A DNA stretch of 64,000 nt from Polyodon spathula (taxonomy: Eukaryota > Chordata > Actinopteri > Acipenseriformes > Polyodontidae). Positions within the stretch are counted from its first letter, which is position 1, and each line of letters starts with the position of its first letter. The stretch is from positions 14,861,547-14,925,546 of the forward strand of contig NC_054545.1 in the NCBI RefSeq assembly GCF_017654505.1. The letters are read 5' to 3'. Below the pieces are notes generated by a model. It worked only from the letters and a program-made list of their open reading frames with translations. It was not told the origin of the DNA and searched no databases. This document shows positions 1 through 13,900 of the stretch, one piece after another. A program made the translations under genes and the position numbers.

Positions 1-3000
1 TGCTTTCTCTTTAAATTACTATATTTAATCAGAGTCCACAGACTTTCACAGACCCTGCTTATCATTAATCTTGGACTACCTTATGTCAGTTTAAAAGGTA
101 GTACAAGATCATTGCTAATCAGTGTTTGTAAAACTGACCTTTAATCTCATATGTTTGAAACGTGCCATCTTTCTATTCTGCCATCTATAGATTGCATAGA
201 ATCCTATTCAATTGCCTGGTATTTAAAGTATTTACGCTTCCACCTGATCTTTAAAGCAAGGCTCTAAGTATTATGTAATTATGTCCTCTGTGTACACAAA
301 TCATCCTATGACAGGTTAGTCACAGATGAACCAGCATCCTTGTGGCTTCCTTCCCTCGCAGTACGATTGCAGTACATTATGAGGTTGTTGCTTGTAAGAG
401 AAATGCTTAAAGTTATTGTTGATTCAAAGAATAATTCTCATGATGCACCTTTTTAACTACAATATTTTCAAATGAATTGAATAGACCCTGTTCAGGAAAG
501 AAAACAGGAAACCAAAGAGCTGTGTGTGAATTAGGGAAAATATGTAAAGAATTGCTCTGGCAAAACATACTGTTAGAACCCCATTTTTTGAGCACCATTT
601 GTCTTCCGCTGGCCACGGTGGGAATTCCTGTTTTACCTCCTGAATCGCCTTTTATTAATATCCAGCCAGACATTTATAGTTCGTTATGTGTTGATTCAGA
701 GTGACCCAGTTTGTTCTGATGTACCAGGGAGAGGAAGCCCACCCTTGGCATGGGTAAACCTTTGTTTTTCAACATAGCCACCTTTGCTTTCTTGTCCTAG
801 CACTTGTTTTTTGCCCCCAGAGGGTAATTAAGGTGTTAAAAACTTCCCTTCTTCCTGACTTTGAGGAAAAACAATGATGGAAAAAAGCTGATTCCCAACA
901 GAGTCGTTGGGGTGAATCTTTTATACCAGGTTGCATTTTCTGAATATTAACCTATTAAAGTCCATTTGTGACCATAAATATTGCAACTGTTGTACTCGAA
1001 GAGCCAACTTGAAAATAAACTGTTGAGACCCAAGATTGTGTTTTCAGGTTTCAAGTATACTTTACCAGAATTATTGTTAAAGTATGTATACCTAACAAAA
1101 TAATTCCAGTAAGTCTTATTTAATATGTATGATCATCATTTTGTTTTTTTTTTTCCATGCTGTATTTTCCATTAAGGTACGCATCTGGAAGTTTGAGTCT
1201 TTGTATTAAAAACAATTCAAAAAGGTTCTTTTTTTTTTTTGACACTCTTCCTGAGTGCATCTTGTAAAAATATCTATCTCACAAGAATTAAAAACAAACC
1301 AAATTTATCTTTAAGAATTCAGAAGCCAGACATTTGAGTACCAATCACTGCTTTTCCTATGACTGACATGTTTTCAGAGTCAACTTAATTCCTTGATGCC
1401 GTCTTATAAAGTTGACCGAAAGTGTAGCATTGAAGTATCTGCAAGGAGCATTGAATAATTTTTCTTCACTAACCCCTTCAAATAAATTGACTTAAAAAAT
1501 AAAAAAAAATCCAATTCACCTATACTATAATGTGTGTAGGAAAATTTGAGACCTACAAAATGATCTCAGTATATATTAGGTTAGATGTAGTGGAATAATT
1601 TTCTTGGCAGCATGAACATTCATTATCCTGCAGCAACAACAGTCATTAAGCATTCCCATGAGCGTGTATGAATTAGCAAATCCGTGATAAACCATTTTAG
1701 CTTGCATCCTCATGTTATTAGGGTTATAGGAACTCTTCGGACACAATCTTACCATTTTGTGCCAGTTATTGTACAAAGCTGCTGCCAGTATCCAGCCCTC
1801 GTATCTCAGAAACCGTTTGAGATAGGGATTTCATAGTCATTAGGCATTGATGTCCTAGGCAGCGGTCTTCTAGATAATTAACATTATCTTTTGTTAAGTG
1901 CTGTCTCGGGACATCTAACATTCTGCACATTGAATTATCTAGCTGAAATGACCACTGCATTGGACATTTAATGTTACATATTATCTAATTTGTATTTTGT
2001 GAAAGTATTCTTATAGCAGCCTTGTATTGCCTCAGCAGCCTGGCAAATGTAAACCTTTTTTTTTTTGTTTCCTGGTTTTAATCAAATATCTTCTGTGTCC
2101 CAAGAGTTCAGTAAATTAAGAACCTGTTTCAGATTTATAGTACTGTAGAGTGAAATTGTCAAGAATTGGTTTGGACGTGTTGTTGGCACTGCTTAAACCA
2201 GGTGTTGTGTCAGTGCCTAGTGACGGGGTGAACAGCTGGAGTGGTGTTCTTAACAGGTCACTCAGATAAATGGGCAATCTCCGTTGTGCACTAGCTTTTT
2301 ATCATTAGCTGGAACCAGTAGATTTTTTGCTGTTTTTTGTTCTGAAAAATAGTTTTTCCAGATCCTCTTAGTGCAGCGTGACCAGAAAACAAAATTGTCC
2401 ATGTGTGTCTTTCCTTCCAAAAACCTCTCCAGCAGTCTTACTGAGGAGCAAAACACACATGACGTTAAACATTATTGTCAGCTTTGTGTGTTTGTGTGTT
2501 TAATTGGTATTTTTCATGTGTTCTCTTGTACCCTTTGCATTTTTTTTCTAAACTCTCCCGCTTCTGACACGTGTTTTTGGTTCCTTGATGCATTATTCAG
2601 TAGTGCTGGGTCGAACACAGGATTTTCATGTTCAGATATTTGCTCATAATTGTTTGTTTTTAAAAAGTAATAAAAGCCATTATATTGCTCAGCATGCAGG
2701 CAGAGACAGCATAGCAGCAGGGGGAGGGGCCTGTGTGTATGTGTCTATTTCATAGTATGTTACAATATATAATACGTTAAAGTAGAGTAATATCCAATAA
2801 ATGCGTAAATAAGTGCAAGGTATATTTATCATTTCTAGCGAATACAAAACATCCGAGTTTTGTATCGAAATAGATAAAAAAGATATTCAAATCTTTGGAT
2901 GTTTGTCCCAGCACTATTATTTAGTGCTTTTTTAAATTATTTTTTTAAGATGGTTACTACCATGGTGAGGGGACATTATTGGGTGCTCTAAAATTATTTT

Positions 3001-3534
3001 GAAAAATTGGCATTTATTTGTTTTCAGAATAATTTGAATAAGCAATGATCAACAAATTAATTTAAAAAAAAGAAAAAAAAAAAAAAAAGGTTTCAGGCAG
3101 CATTACAGGGAACAGCAGTAAAAGCAAAACACAAATATTTCCAGTGAGTAGCATCTCACTGGCAATGTGGATAATAGAGATGTTTTCTGTCTGTCACCGT
3201 AGACAGAAGCTTCGTGACCTACTCCTCGGCAGATGACGCTAATAAAGTTAAAAGATCACATGCTTTTCTTAAATGTGGAAATCAAAGATAGTCTGGGCCC
3301 AAGGTAAGGGAAAGTTATTGCTTCGACTGTCCGTTTGTACTCAGCGTTGATTACTGCCAGGCATAGAGCAGTATTATCATTTGTATGTTCAATTAATTCC
3401 AGCATTCCCCTATGCTGCACCCTTCCATGTGGAAAATGAAGGCTTCCTATTGTGTAATGGCCTATTTTAAATAATTGATTTTGAGGAAAGCTGCGTGCGT
3501 CAGTAACACAGTCTGTTTTCTTGCTGTGTTTCAG
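1..3534 (+). other. Intron (or upstream region) of rmdn3 before the first visible exon
   Basis: No exon fitting the rmdn3 N-terminal half was found. The stretch is AT-rich with homopolymers (for example a poly-A tract near 3069-3089). Open frames here are short and lack family motifs. The one older repeat I could pair is a short block at 1152-1213 that has a relative at 61531-61610. Confidence 0.6.
1152..1213 (+). repeat. Short dispersed repeat, copy 1 (relative at 61531)
   Basis: The block begins ttccatgctgtattttccat and runs through a segment ending gaagtttgagtctttgta. The same order of words occurs at 61531-61610 (ttccatgccgcacttcccat, then gagtttgagtcttgtaggaa), with a small insertion there. 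The family is unknown. The two copies lie 60 kb apart on the same strand. Confidence 0.5.
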
Positions 3535-3817
3535 ATACACGACTGCAAATGCAGAGTCTGATTACAATGGAGACACGGACAAAGAGACTGACAGGGATAC
3601 TGAGGATGATGATGATGAGGAAGTGAGTTGCGCCACGGTGAAGGCGCTCCGACGGGATTCCCTCAGCCTGGATGATGAGGACCCCAATGCCCAGCTGACC
3701 ATGGAGCTGCCTGATGATGAGTTCAACCTCCTACTGGAGACAAGTGACAGACTCCACTCGGGGACCAACCAGGACCATGTTGAGGGGTTCCAGCTGTTGC
3801 TAAGCAACAAGCCCATG
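3535..3817 (+). CDS. rmdn3: rmdn3 exon: acidic linker and start of TPR region
   Basis: The acceptor is tttcag at 3529-3534 and the donor follows ATG as gtcagt at 3818. The first base completes a codon, so the previous exon should end in two bases (GG would give the expected Gly before Tyr). The exon encodes 94 residues, beginning [14 protein letters not shown] run of Asp/Glu (DTEDDDDEE), a possible phosphorylation patch ([11 protein letters not shown]) and a helical segment ending [12 protein letters not shown] follow. The acidic low-complexity part is linker, and its GAT repeats are coding. Reading past the donor gives a spurious extension to 3949, which I do not accept because the next exon continues the family alignment exactly. 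Confidence 0.95.
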
Positions 3818-5054
3818 GTCAGTGTGCCCATGGCACTCTTTGATATGTTGTACTTAAGAACACCCGCCATTGTTTTCCAGAATTGTGGTTCTTCACCTTT
3901 CCTGTTTCCTGAGTTGTCCATATCTCAGCGATATATACAATATATTTAAACATAATCCAGATTGTTTTAATATTTGTCAAGGATACTGTGCAGTAGTTAT
4001 ATTGAGAGAGCCTTACAGAAGTTGTCCCCTGGATGGCATTTTATTGCAAGTGAAAATCCTATTAAAAGAAAGCACATTACAGTTTTTGCCTTTTTATTTT
4101 ATTCCCATTGCAAGTAAACGTTAATTAAATATTAAAGGGGAAATTGTTTGTGCTGCGACAAATTAGTTCCTGGCCACTGTGACCATGTGGAAGAGTAATC
4201 TGGTAGAAACTGTTGTGTTGATCAAGGGTTATTAATTTAAAAAGCTAAAAATGCAGAACTGCTTTTTTCAGTATGTTTTTTCCATCCTTATTGGTGCCAA
4301 TTTGGCTACAACAGCGAGGTTACAGTAAAACGGAACAGTCATACAACAATGAATAACTTCAACATTTTAAAAACAAGTACATTAAGCAGTTTAAAAGGCT
4401 TTAAAGGAAACAATATTTCACACTTGAAGAGGAAGGAAATGCCAGAATGTTGATGCTGAAAAAGGACATGCTGCTGTAATTAGATCTGACAGCTGACCGC
4501 ATCCTGTAAAGCGGAGTTGACCTGGCCGGTCGCCTCATATTAGCAAGGGGCTAATTTTATTTGGATTTTTAAAGTCACTAGACTTTAATTTTTTATCTAA
4601 TGCATCCATTAACTGTGGATTTGCAAATCCATGTAGTGTGACCTCAATCTCCTTAAAGAATAACTTGGTACTTGTATGAAATATCACAGTTGTCTTGACT
4701 AAAGTATTCTTCTTGTTTCAATTCCCTTTTGAGTATCATTTTCTGTTTCAGACAGTCATCACATCCTGATGACTGTTTAGACAGACTGTTAAAGCATCCG
4801 TGGCTAACTGAGCTGTCAAACCTGTCTTCTCTCAAGTATAGCTGGTACACCCCAGTGTAACCATTGACCTGTACCTCTGCAACACCGGCCACTAGTAGAT
4901 ATAGTACATCAGGAAGAATTACCACATAGACAAGTGTGATATTTTTAAGCACCACTGGGGCAGGCAGCATTGCAGGGGGGCTGGTCAATGGTTACACTCG
5001 GGTGTACCAGCCTTACATCTCAAGAAGACATGAGTGAGAGTTCTCTGATTTTAA

Positions 5055-5085
<31 letters not shown>

Positions 5086-8000
5086 TCATCAGGGTGTGGT
5101 GACTGAAACCTAACATGTTACACAGAGCGATTCTAAACCAAAAGAATATATTAATTGCGATCTGTGATATTTCAGACGTGTAACAATGTACAGAAGAAAT
5201 GGAGACAGTCGTCGGGCTAGAGTTTTACTAATAAGCATCACAACATTTGTATGTCACCATCAATTTAATACTCTACTATTGTAAAATTGAGTTGTTTTTA
5301 AAAACAGAAGGCCAAGAAATCATAGCAGATTACATTTTGTAATCATGCCCTGTGATATTCCATGTTCTAGTTAACACAAAAACATGTTTAAAATCTCCCT
5401 TAAGGGGCACCTGAAACTAAATGATTATACATAATGTAAGAGGAGTTTGTCAGTAAAAACAATTATATTGACACCACTGTAAAACCACAGAATGCCTCAC
5501 TAGCCACTAGCTGGTTAAATAAATATACAGGAGTTTCATGCAGTTGTCTTTCTGTGTTTCTCAATAATAGTACAAGGAGAAGAAAGAATTTCTCTGGCGG
5601 CTGGCCCGTTCCTACAAAGACATGTATGAGATCACTGAAGACAAAGATGAGAAGCAGTCCTACGCGGAACAAGGTGAGATTCGCCTGCTTCAGAATATTA
5701 AGAGTCACATTATAGTGTGATCTCCAGCAGCCTCAACTGGTCAAGGCACTTCTGCATGACGTTCAGGGTGAGTCATACTGTCAGGGAAATGCAGGTTTGC
5801 GTCCTGGCTGTACCTGGTACCGGCGCTGCCGTGTATTGGGGAGGCAAAATGGGCAGGAACAGTTATTGCAGGTTGTGTTACAGCGGACTCTGCTGGTCTG
5901 GCCCCTGTTGCGCTCACGAGGACACAGTACCTCCAGTGCTGGCAGGGTTCATACCGATGCTTGAAAACCTGGAAAATCCTGGAAAACTGCCTTAACAAAA
6001 TCCAGTCCTGGAATACCCTGGAAAATTGGTGTTATTATAGGGTCATGGAAAAGTCATGGATATTTTTTTTTTGGGTACTTATTTTTTTTTTTTTAATATA
6101 CTTGTTAAATTCCACATTTAAGCCCCACAAATATATTTCAAACAACCATTCAGATATGACCTAATGTGATTTGGTGCACCGTTCTGTGCTTTTGGATTGG
6201 CTCACCGCCTTGTCAGTCAAGTGTATTGTCGTGTGAGTTCTGTGCTTGCCAGAGCTGGGTGAGATTGTGGTTGCTGCTTAATAACTGTTCAGTTAGCTGT
6301 GTGTTTAGTTCTTGAGTGACTGGCTGCAGGAAGACCAAAGCAATCGATATGAAGCAGAATGTCAGTATTGTACGAAAAGCTTCGACATCAGCAAAAGTCA
6401 CATGCATTGTGAATAAATAGTCATTGTGATTTAAGTCAGCTAGTGCAATGAACATTAAAGATTACTAGTTAGTTAAATTGCTGTGTTCAAGTCTTCAAAA
6501 ATTCAAGTTCAAGTGCCTCTGGGACAGTGCCATCTTGTGTAACCAAAACCGCTTGCTTAAAGTTGGAAATAACGTGGGCATTAAACGTAATTAAAAACCA
6601 CTACTCGTACAAATCATGTAAAGTAGTTAACAAGCTGTTTCAGCCGATGTTCCCAGGCAGTGAAATAGCTACATCGTTTTCTTGTGGAGAACGAAAACGT
6701 GCTTACCTTTGTTATGATATTGCTCTCTATTTCAAGTCCATGTTATTGGAGCATATTGGCAAAGCAGATCAGTTTGTGTTATATGGTGAGAGTCTGAACC
6801 ATAAGTCAAAAATCCAGTCAGGTGGAGATCCATGTGCGCCTGTGGGAAAATGGCAAAGTAGCTGCAAGATATTTGTAGGCCGCGCTGACACCAACACCAT
6901 GTGTTAAGTGTAATACAGTAATCCATTGCGTATCCGACTGCGGTGGGACCATAGTAAGGGTGGCTATATAAAAAATCTCATGAATGAATCCTGTTTTAAA
7001 TACCATTCACAGCTGTACCAATTACTATATTCACACAATTATTGTTTTAATATTCAGCTTTTATTAGGGAGCTGTCCTAAATCCCTTATTTAGAAAGATA
7101 CAGGGTTTTAAGGCTTGTGACAGAGTAGCCACCTGCCATGTGGGTGCGTGCATTCGCTGCTGAGTGACAGGCAGGCGATCGAGATGGAGGTTGAAGTTGA
7201 TACGCTCTGTAGGCGAACAGGATTTATTTACATGTCAACACGCTGAACAGCTCGAGATGGAGGTTAAAAAAGGCTAACAAGATACTCGGATACATTGTGA
7301 AAAGTGTAATTTAAATCAAGGGAAGTAGGTACAATGCACTTGTAACAGGATTGTGTAGTTCTGGTCACATCGCTATAAAAAAGATATTGCTGCTCTAGAA
7401 AGAGTGCAAAGAAGACGACCAGAATTATTCCGGGCTTGGCAGGCATGTCATATGCAGACAGGCTAAAAGAGCACATACTTGAACACTACGTGTACGACCT
7501 AAAAAGCATTCAAAATTCTAAAAGGTATTGACAGTTCGACCCAAGGGACTCTACAATATCTGAAAAGAAACAAGGACCAGGGGTCACAATGGAGTTTAGA
7601 TAAAGGGGCATTCAGAACAGAAAATAGGAGACTACACAGTTGCTGAAGAGGTTGATCATGGGATCCTTCAAGGGTAAGATTTTGGATAATGGGAACAACC
7701 AAACGAGCAAGATGGGATTACTGCACTTGTGTTGAGAAAGTCAATCTTCAGCTGTCTATGGATGGTCCAAATGTAAACGGGATATTTTTTATTTACTTCA
7801 GAATCAATTAAAAACTCTGTTAAATATTGGGAACTGCGGACTGCATAGTGGTGATGGAGATTTCTTGCATGTAATTGGGAAATCACCAAACTGCTATCCA
7901 GTATGTATTGGCTTTTTCAGCAGTTAGTGTCTAACCTGGGTTGGTTGTGTAATGAAAGCAGAGAACTCCAGAGATGCATACAGATACTCTGTGCTAGAAA

Positions 8001-10895
8001 TGTGATTTACATTAATACGTTAATTTTAAATTTTTATTTTATTTTTATTTGTAATTTTATTTTTCAATTAATCATCAAAATAACTAAAAGAAAGTTTATT
8101 CATTAAAATTCCTGCACTCTTCCAACAGCTGTAGTCATCTGTAATAGATTTAGGGGAACATTTTCAGTGTGGTATTCTGCAAACTTGCCTAGTTTGTTCA
8201 TAAGAAATTAATACACCTTCGGCCAGGGCAAAGGCTTTATGTAAACAATTTATTTTAATTTACAATATAACATTGGGTAGTGTTTGAGAGCTCTTCATGA
8301 AGGGGGTAAGAGCAGTGAGTCAGGGATTTGCATTTAGTGTGGAATGTGATTTCAAATTTTGACAGTAGTTTTTATATTTCTGTTTATTCCTTTTACACTG
8401 CAATAAAAGAAAGACAGAACAGATTAGTTTTGACCAACATTTGGTCAACCATAAAAAGATTAATAAGAAGATACAGTGGCTTGCGAAAGCCACCTTTTGC
8501 AGCAATTACAGCTGCAAGTCTTTTGGGGTATGTATCTATAAGCTTGGCACATCTAGCCACTGGGATTTTTGCCCTTTCTTCAAGGCAAAACTGCTCCAGC
8601 TCCTTCAAGTTAGATGGGTTCCGCTGGTGTATAGTAATCTTTAAGTCATACCACAGATTCTCAATTGGATTGAGGTCTGGGCTTTGACTAGGCCATTCCA
8701 AGACATTTAAATGTTTCCCCTTAAACCACTCAAGTGTTGCTTTATCAGTATGCTTAGGATCATTGTCCTGCTGGAAAGTGAACCTCCGTCCCAGTCTCAA
8801 ATCTCTGGAAGACTGAAACAGGTTTCCCTCAAGAATTTCCCTGTATTTGGCACCATCCGTCATTCCTTCAATTCTGACCAGTTTCCCAGGCCCTGCCGAT
8901 GAAAAACATCCCCACAGCATGATGCTGCCACCACCATGCTTCACTGTGGGGATGGTGTTCTCGGGGTGATGAGAGATGTTGGGTTTGCGCCAGACATAGC
9001 ATTTTCCTTTGGCCAAAAAGCTCAATTTTAGTCTCATCTGAGCAGAGTACCTTCTTCCATATGTTTGGGGAGTCTCCCACATGCCTTTTGGCGAACACCA
9101 AACATGTTTGCTTACTCCAATCTCCGCTGTGGAGCTTTGCAGCTCCTTCAGGGTTATCTTTGGTCTCTTTGTTGCCTCTCTGATTAATGCCCTCCTTGCC
9201 TGGTCCTTGAGTTTTGGTGGGCGGCCCTCTTTTGCCAGGTTTGTTGTGGTGCCATATTCTTTCCATTTTTTAATAATGGCTTTAATGGTGCTCCGTGGGA
9301 TGTTCAAAGTTTCGGATATTTTTTTATAACCCAACCCTGATCTGTACTTCTCTGCAATTTTGTCCCTAACCTGTTTGGAGAGCTCCTTGGTTTTCATGGT
9401 GCCGCTTGCTTGGTGGTGCCCCTTGCTTAGTGGTGTTGCAGACTTTGGGGCCTTTCAGAACAGGTGTATATATACTGAAATCATGTGACAGATCATGTGA
9501 CACTTAGATTGCACACAGGTGGACTTTAACTAATTATGTGACTTCTGAAGGTAATTGGTTGCACCAGAACTTATAGCAAAGGGGGTGAATACATATGCAT
9601 GCATCACTTTTCCGTTATTTATTTTTTAGAATTTTTTTAAACAAGTTATTTTTTTCATTTCACTTCACCAATTTGGACTATTTTGTGTATGTCCATTACA
9701 TGAAATCCAAATAAAAATCCATTTTAATTCCAGGTTGTAAGGCAACAAAATAGGAAAAATGCCAAGGGGTCAATACTTTCGCAAGCCACCGTACATGTGA
9801 TTAACACTAGAAGGCAAAGTTGAGTGGCTTTAACTGTAGAAAAAAAAAAACTGCTAGTAGGTTTTACGATTATAGCATAGAGCTGTAAATCAGTCCAGTT
9901 CTGGCAATGAATGAATGCTTCCCAGCCAACAGGAGTCTTTAAGTATCATTTCAAGGTTAAAAATGTGAACATAAAACTGGTAGCATAAAAATGGTTGGGG
10001 TTGTCGAATGCTGGATTTAATAAGTGCACATTTTCAAGTTCAAAGCATTGCAAGAAAGACACTTTTGACTTGGTTTAGGAACACAATCTTATCAGTATTC
10101 TTTTGGCAGTAACTTAGGAAGTGGAAATGAGAAATGCTGCCTTGGGCAGAAACAGCTTCCCTGACATTAAATAAAGTACAATACAAATCATCATCCCTGT
10201 CTTCATAGCTGCGATCAAACAGAGATTGTCTTCTTTAAGCCAAAACCTGCACATAAACAAATGTCTGAAATAATAATTCTGAGATATCATTTGGATCCTT
10301 TCGTTTTTTTTTTTACTGAATTAAATGCATTTTGCTGTAAATAACATTTGGAAGCCATTGCATGCCCGTTGCTGTAGGTTGCAATCCTCTGCTGTGCTGT
10401 ACCAGATTTTTTTTTTATTAATGTCAGACCTGCCAACCTTTGGCAACTCTTAGTGGTCCTAATGCTGTAATGTCATTAACAGCATTCAGCAAGTTAACTG
10501 TTAACATTTTCATATTGGTCATTGGCACTATATTCGCTTCCTTTTTTGGATGACATCATTTAATAATGACCCCACCACAGGATCTATCTGTATGTTACAC
10601 AAACACAGTACATTTTTACATGTATTTAAAGAAAATCTACGAAAATACATACCTCCACGTGTCTCACTTTACTGTGGATGTGGCCAGCTTTTTAATAATA
10701 CTGATAGGGGTGTACTGATTCGTTGTGTTGATGAATCATGATACTTTCTTTACATGATATGTATCGTCTCGGGTGAGACGTTGTTGTAAGTGACTCTGCA
10801 ACTGATGCATAGTTAGTTCACACACCCTAATCTTGCATTGTGTAAAGTGCTTTGTGATAGTGGTCCACTATAAAAGGCGCTTTATAAAAATAAAG

Positions 10896-10926
<31 letters not shown>

Positions 10927-13900
10927 TTGTATTGTAGTAGAATTAAGTATGGCTAGTATTACGGTGCAATACCAAAAGCACAATACATCTCATAGTTCAC
11001 CTGATAGTTCTTGAATGAAGTATGTTTTATAGTTGGTATGCATAAAGAGCTACTCTCCCTATTCCATTCAATTTAGTCTTTTAACCCAAGGGCCAGTTAA
11101 AAGTGCTTTGAAAAGTAGCCTGTCCTCAAATGAAGACAGTGGCACTTAATGGGTTAATAGGTTGTTTTCTCTTTAGCCCTTACCTTCACCATCTTTTAAA
11201 AATGCTGTAGAAAATCAGTCACAGCTCTTTCCTGTTGCATAACAATGAGTTGATGTCGAAAGTCATGTTTCTGGACATTCCATTAAATCACTACTAACTA
11301 TAGTTTTTAAGACATGCCAAAAAACGGGTTAAATGAAAATGTTAAAGCCACACTTTAGTTGACAGCAGTTTGTGGTTTGTTGACTTGCCTACTTTCCGTA
11401 GTGTCTATGAAACAGAGTTCAAAGGTTTATGCAATTTATCAGGTCTCTTCCAGAACACTAACAAGCAGATGAAGAATAATGATTTGCAGGTGAGCGTGAA
11501 ACTGACAGCTATGAGGCAATGTATTTCTTCTTTTAACTTATTTAGCCATTACCAAGGCATGAGCCTCGCTCACTAGTTAAAGGGAAACATGTGACACGTG
11601 TGCACAGGAGAAATAACCGCCTGCATAAGAAACGCATAGCAACAGAATGAACATAGGAAAAATAAACTATTTGTTCGACGGGCAAAGTATAACGGCAAAA
11701 CACAAATGTTGTACTGAGCGTCGGGTGATACGAATTGCACACCCCTGTAGGGTATTACTTTTTTTTTACATTTACTCTAAAATGTTTTCTAGGAGAACAA
11801 TAATTTTTCTTCTGAACATTGCCGTGTATCCAGATCATGCTCCTTCTGCAACAATGCTGGTAGTGTGGTTGAAATAAGAGGTGTGTTGTGAGAACAGAAT
11901 TGTTGCATAAGGGGGTGTGATCTGGATACACCGAGGTGCTTGCACGATATATTTTCTGTCTCCTGGCGAACGCTCCCAAGTAAATGTTGAGAAATGTATT
12001 CACCATGATGTGTGATAAAAAAAAAAAAAAGTTAAATTGCTAATATGTTAATAAAATTCTGCGTTATGGACAACATGGTTCATCGCAAATTGTAAACACT
12101 GCAGGATGTTCTGTAACACTTTAATACTTTTGATCATGACCTTGTTTTTTGTGAAACCCAGAAATGCTCTCATTGGGTAAGAAAGGGAACATGCCTCTCT
12201 AACAAGCATTTCAAGACTTGATGTTGTTCTGGTTTGTGATTGCTATGGAGACCAGAATGGAGCTTTTTGACCCTGAAGGGCTTATGATGTGATCCGGAGT
12301 CTGCAGGCCTCTTCCACCACACCAGCAATTAATTATTTTTTATTTCCCTCAAGAGAAAAGGGAATAACTTGGAAATTCATAAAACAAACCAGACTCTTGC
12401 ATGCTAGCCTATAGGTCAGCTCTGAGATGTAAACATTTCCTTTTTATTTTTATTTGTAGTCTTGATAATAATAAATTACATTGAATTTGGTACCTTGAAA
12501 TAAGTTAACTTCAGAAAAGTGTTTTTGTAAATGTATTTACTTCTTTTTATTAGGAATATGTTGGCACCAATTAATGTGATCATGTTGACAATACAATAAA
12601 CTCAATAAACTCATGGCATTTAATAGATCAATTAAAGTGTAACAGAACACCCTGCAGTGTTTGCAAGAAATGTATTGTTTCCTTGCTGTGTCAGGTGTTT
12701 TCTGTACTGCAGTGCTGTTTTTTTTTTTGCTGACTTGAAAATTTTAATCACGCATCATAAATCAGCCAGGCAAAACATTTCTCAACATTTACTCAAGAAT
12801 GTTCTCCAGGAGAAAAAAATATTTTCAAAGGTTCGCAGGGTGTCCGATCACACTCCCTTCTGCAACAGTATATGTTTTGTTCCCACAATACGCCACTCAT
12901 TTCAAACAAAGCAATGGCATTGTTGCAGGAGCGAGCATGAAATGGGTAGACTGTTTTCTTCCAAACCACAATCTATCTCCCAGGTTTATTATCTGTGATA
13001 TGTGAATAAATATTTAAAAACTATCGGAATATGCAAAAACTAAATAAATAATAGAAATAAGGACACGGGATACAGCAAAGGTAAAGTAAGTTTCTTGTAA
13101 ACACTGCAGTGGGTTCTGTAATGCCTTTAAGGAGTGAACACTTTTCTACAATGTCTCTAACATTCATTCCGATATAAGACAATTTATGAACGAGTAGAGG
13201 CCTTTCGGCCTGTCTGTGTTCTCCTGGTAGGAGATTGATCCCATTGTTTCAGCACCAGCAACATTGCTTGATAACCCTTTTTGTTTCCTTTTTAAAACTG
13301 TTGTTCCTGAACAGAAGTCGCTTGATAGCAGGTCCCAGCAGATCCTTTGCTTCAGTTAGGATGTGTGGCACTGGCACCACTAATGTGTCTTTTCTTCACC
13401 CCTCACTTTTTGTGCTAAAAGTTCTGGGGGAGCAGGATCTGGTCTTGGGAACAAATGGAAGTATGTTCTAGGTGGTTCATCCATAACCTGAAACACTCAT
13501 AACACTATAAGAAAATGAAGCAGACAGATGTTTCGGCAAAGTATTTTTTTGGCTTTGACTGTAATCGCCACTTGACCACGGATCTTTCAGTAAAACTAGT
13601 TATACCAAGCTGTTACTAACAAGAGGCCTGTTCCTTTTTTAGATCAATTTTTTCAGAGGCTCACAAAATACTGTCATAAATCACTCACCTTTTATAACTA
13701 AGCATTTCATTTTGAGCCGACATTGTGAAACCTGCTGATAGCACTGGGTTGCAGTGGCTACTTTAATTTTCAATTTTTCTCTGCTTCTGACCAGTAGCTA
13801 TTGTGGAGATAGCCAAGCTAAGGAAATTGCAGCAAACAAAACGGGTGTCAAATCATATCTGATACTTTCCTATTGATGACTTTGGATAGCAGTTTCTCCT

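Larger units (their letters stand above)
3818..5570 (+). other. rmdn3: rmdn3 intron, 1.75 kb
   Basis: This intron runs between the acidic-linker exon and the WRLAR exon. It holds a small foldback element at 4823-5032 and a poly-T tract at 5055-5081. I see nothing else in it. Confidence 0.85.

Noticed and set aside
3203..3291. Possible extra rmdn3 exon reading RSFVTYSSADDAN after a ctgtcaccgtag acceptor
   Set aside because: It faintly recalls the FFAT-like region, but a stop follows and no donor in the stretch gives the phase needed to join the exon at 3535.
3562..3921. 119-codon open frame on the minus strand over the first exon
   Set aside because: It is the antisense shadow of the acidic rmdn3 exon; its Ser-rich run is the complement of GAT/GAC codons.
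12657..12998. 113-codon open frame
   Set aside because: It lies inside a foldback repeat shared with 11702-12130 and has no protein motif.
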